From UBA6197 sp047638075 (GTDB taxonomy: Bacteria > Pseudomonadota > Alphaproteobacteria > Rhodobacterales > Rhodobacteraceae): a stretch of 64,000 nucleotides of DNA. Positions 62,480-64,000 of this stretch are shown here, in pieces. Within the stretch, counting starts at the first letter, position 1. Every line of letters begins with the position of its first letter. The translations under genes and the position numbers were made by a program. The notes beneath the pieces were generated by a model. That model saw only the letters and a program-made list of their open reading frames with translations. It made no database searches and was not told the DNA's origin. The stretch lies in contig NZ_JBLJBV010000029.1 in NCBI RefSeq assembly GCF_047638075.1, forward strand, positions 22,730 to 86,729, in the 5' to 3' direction.

Positions 62480-63466
62480 TTATGACAGCTTGCGTAGATT
62501 CTGGGCCGAGGCGTTGATAGCGTCATACTGGCCACTGGGGCGAAAGCGCCACAGATAGTCAGGCAATACCGCCGCCATCGGCGTAGGCTGAATCCCCAGT
62601 TCGGCAAAGCCCTTTGCCCCAGGTGCCACCACATTGTCATTGCGCAGGTTCTTTACCTGATCGCGGGTCAGCACATGGTTGGTGATCAACCCGCCGGTGA
62701 CCCACTGCAAAAAGTCAAAGCCTGCCCCCATGATCCGCGCGACCCAGAACGGGACATTCAGCACCAGCCGACGCCGGTTGATGATGCCCAGCATATCGGC
62801 CATCAGATCGCGAAAGCTACGCACATCGGGGCCGCCCAGTTCATAAACACCCCCGGCCGCGCCCATGACACCCGCCACGGCGGCCTGTGCCACGTCGTCG
62901 ACATAGACCGGCTGGAACAGCGTATTTGCGCCCACGACCGGTAGGACAACGCCAAAACGGGTCATCATGGCAAAGCGATTGAAGAACTTGTCTTCCGGGC
63001 CGAACATGATGGAAGGACGCAAAATAACCGCGCTAGGGAATGCGTTCAGCACTGCGGCCTCGCCTCCCGCCTTGGTCCGCGCATAATCGCTAGCCGCGTC
63101 TGCATCCGAGCCGATCGCAGAGATATGAACCAGGCGCGCAACGCCTTCGGCCGCCGCCAACCGCGCGACGCGCGCCGCACCTTCGGTCTGCACTGCGTCA
63201 AAGCGGTTCTTGCCGTCTCGTACCAAAATGCCCACGCAGTTCACCACCGCATCCGCACCCGCCATTGCCGCGGCGACCGAGTTGTCATCACGGATATTGC
63301 AAAGCACCGGCTCTACCTGACCGACGGCACCGTATTGGCGCACGAACATCGCCTCGTTGGGGCGCCGCACAGCCACGCGAACGCGCCAGCCCGCCTTTGC
63401 CATCCGCCGCGCGACATAGCGCCCGACAAACCCCGAACCGCCATAGATCGTGACCAGCTTTGACAT
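62480..63466 (-). CDS. NDUFA9-like NAD(P)-binding SDR protein (complex I-associated family)
   Basis: 328 residues. The N-terminal Rossmann motif is YGGSGFVGRYVARRM, with VVNCVGILV and the SDR active-site-like YARTKAGGEAAVL (tyrosine and lysine in the extended SDR spacing). The atypical SDR family related to the complex I subunit NDUFA9 fits the whole length (FQPVYVDDVAQAAVAGVM, YELGGPDVRSFRDLM). In mitochondria NDUFA9 binds NADPH at complex I; in bacteria the role is unclear and may include quinone or lipid metabolism. A frame start at 63466 with AGGCAGG upstream is convincing. Cotranscribed with uppP. Confidence 0.9.
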   Translation of the reverse strand: MSKLVTIYGGSGFVGRYVARRMAKAGWRVRVAVRRPNEAMFVRQYGAVGQVEPVLCNIRDDNSVAAAMAGADAVVNCVGILVRDGKNRFDAVQTEGAARVARLAAAEGVARLVHISAIGSDADAASDYARTKAGGEAAVLNAFPSAVILRPSIMFGPEDKFFNRFAMMTRFGVVLPVVGANTLFQPVYVDDVAQAAVAGVMGAAGGVYELGGPDVRSFRDLMADMLGIINRRRLVLNVPFWVARIMGAGFDFLQWVTGGLITNHVLTRDQVKNLRNDNVVAPGAKGFAELGIQPTPMAAVLPDYLWRFRPSGQYDAINASAQNLRKLS

Positions 63467-63578
63467 GGGTGCCTGCCTTTCATAGAAAATCCTCAGTCTG
63501 ATTAGCGCCTAGCCCCCCATCAAACAAGGGTAAACGGGCAAGCATACCCATGGCCCACAAAATTCTTTTCAGACCCCG

Positions 63579-63607
63579 TTGACAGCACCCACACACCCTC
63601 GTAGAAG
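63579..63607 (+). promoter_or_regulatory. Sigma-70 promoter of tRNA-Leu
   Basis: TTGACA at 63579-63584 matches the -35 consensus exactly; after a 17-base spacer TAGAAG at 63602-63607 resembles the -10 box (four of six). Transcription would start near 63614, ten bases before the tRNA. Confidence 0.72.
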
Positions 63608-63623
63608 CCGCGTCACGACACCT

Positions 63624-63708
63624 GCCCAGGTGGCGGAATTGGTAGACGCGCACGGTTCAGGTCCGTGTGCCGCAAGGCGTGGAGGTTCGAGTCCTCTCCT
63701 GGGCACCA
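63624..63708 (+). tRNA. tRNA-Leu(CAG)
   Basis: 85 bases including an encoded CCA at 63706-63708. The acceptor arm GCCCAGG (63624-63630) pairs with CCTGGGC (63698-63704), the D loop contains GGTAGA, the anticodon stem CACGG/CCGTG frames loop TTCAGGT with anticodon CAG at 63658-63660, a long variable arm marks a class II leucine tRNA, and the T loop is GTTCGAGTCC. It reads CUG codons, the main leucine codon in this genome. Confidence 0.96.
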
Positions 63709-63714
63709 TTCGTC

Positions 63715-63756
63715 AACCCCTAAAAGTCAATTTTTATGATTTTAAGGGGTTTTTTC
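63715..63756 (+). terminator. Terminator of tRNA-Leu
   Basis: AACCCCT plus AAAA (63715-63725) pairs with TTTTA and AGGGGTT (63740-63751), with one bulged A, and is followed by a run of T to 63755. It begins six bases past the CCA end and is a good intrinsic terminator. Confidence 0.85.
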
Positions 63757-63856
63757 ATTTTCTCCAAAACTGCCACACAAAAGAGGTCCGCTCGTACAGG
63801 AAATACGACTCCTATGCTCGCATGAGAAGCCCCAAAAGTGGCACTTTAAGGCAGAT

Positions 63857-64000
63857 TGTCAACGGCGGAGTAAAAACCGGCCACGTGGCGGCGCAAAAGT
63901 AGGCCACGTGGCGGCGCAAAAGTAGGCCACGTGGCGGCGCACCAAGCGCCCCGGCAGCCGCGCTTTCAACATAGCTGGCGGTTGCCGGGGCGCGTTGGCC
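63857..64000 (+). mobile_element. Possible left end of an IS21-family insertion sequence (cut by window edge)
   Basis: From TG at 63857 the sequence reads TGTCAACGGCGGAGTAAAA followed by tandem GGCCACGTGGCGGCGCAAAA units. IS21-type elements start with TG, carry multiple repeats at their ends that bind the IstA transposase, and often begin with a similar TGTCA..GGCGG...AAAA stretch. No transposase gene is visible because the window stops. The call is inference from end structure only. Confidence 0.45.
63879..63940. repeat. Tandem 23-bp repeats with a CACGTG palindrome
   Basis: Two exact 23-base units (63879-63901 and 63902-63924) plus a partial third of 16 bases (63925-63940). Each contains the palindrome GCCACGTGGC followed by GGCGCAAAAGTA. 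Multiple adjacent repeats like these are typical transposase binding sites at IS21-family ends; there are no spacers, so it is not a CRISPR. Confidence 0.9.

Noticed and set aside
63579..63902. 107-codon plus-strand frame at the right end
   Set aside because: It runs through the promoter, tRNA-Leu, its terminator and the tandem repeats, so it is not a gene.
63879..63940. Repeats considered as a CRISPR array
   Set aside because: The copies are directly adjacent without spacers and there are no cas genes; they fit transposase binding sites better.

Overview
The window comes from an alphaproteobacterium, almost certainly a member of the Rhodobacterales (Rhodobacter/Roseobacter group). The main evidence is the redox two-component cluster regB-senC-regA-hvrA with a LysR gene and ahcY nearby, the petPR-petABC order for the cytochrome bc1 complex, and many small families typical of this order (DUF2125, DUF2853, DUF1674, DUF3035, DUF3775, DUF2794, I78 inhibitor lipoproteins). 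It is GC-rich chromosomal DNA with dense coding, many ATGA/GTGA overlaps, and almost entirely core genes. Organism assignment is inference from gene content.

Layout. 1-3150: end of a DUF2125 secreted protein, a short crotonase-fold protein, DUF2853 and ahcY. 3357-9192: a GT8 glycosyltransferase, an HD phosphohydrolase, a GcvA/HvrB-like LysR regulator, a possible 36-residue small ORF, then hvrA, regA and senC on the minus strand, divergent from regB. 9261-12672: a PAS-only protein, DUF1674 (SDHAF4-like) and rsmB. 12768-23639: heparinase-like protein, purH, lspA, DUF3035 lipoprotein, two M16 peptidases, mutL, rmuC and DUF3775. 23734-29894: a long-chain acyl-CoA ligase, a three-domain kinase/M23/class-III aminotransferase fusion, and a nagB-like deaminase. 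30034-36891: DUF4139 protein, carbonic anhydrase, a small helical protein, leucyl aminopeptidase, NlpC/P60 hydrolase, DUF2794, cytochrome c556-type protein and two I78-like lipoproteins. 36969-41541: glutathione-dependent formaldehyde dehydrogenase, NYN-LOTUS protein, TetR, GT2 and aroC. 41636-44958: a TPP riboswitch driving thiBPQ. 45050-50176: petC, petB, petA, petR, petP, and divergent ilvE. 50237-54581: small protein, EamA transporter, queG, GST, small unknown gene, mtgA. 54728-61518: gltB, an unknown secreted protein, gltD. 61676-63466: uppP and an NDUFA9-like protein. The right edge holds tRNA-Leu(CAG), its promoter and terminator, and tandem 23-bp repeats that look like the end of an IS21-type insertion sequence.

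Functional links. RegB/RegA senses quinone redox state and thiol oxidation and in related species controls respiratory operons including the bc1 complex; both lie in this window. The petPR pair sits directly upstream of petABC. GltB/GltD form NADPH-dependent glutamate synthase. ThiBPQ imports thiamine under TPP control. Most of the rest is cell envelope (lspA, mtgA, uppP, NlpC/P60), DNA repair (mutL, rmuC), RNA modification (rsmB, queG) and amino acid or purine synthesis.

I found no CRISPR array, prophage, secretion system, or defence island. I do not see a clearly new multi-gene system. The most unusual items are the three-domain fusion enzyme, the crotonase-like protein lacking both catalytic glutamates, the separated regulator/ahcY arrangement, the small ORF with an ideal ribosome binding site, a perfect 35-bp inverted repeat before lspA, and the repeat-bearing mobile-element end beside tRNA-Leu.
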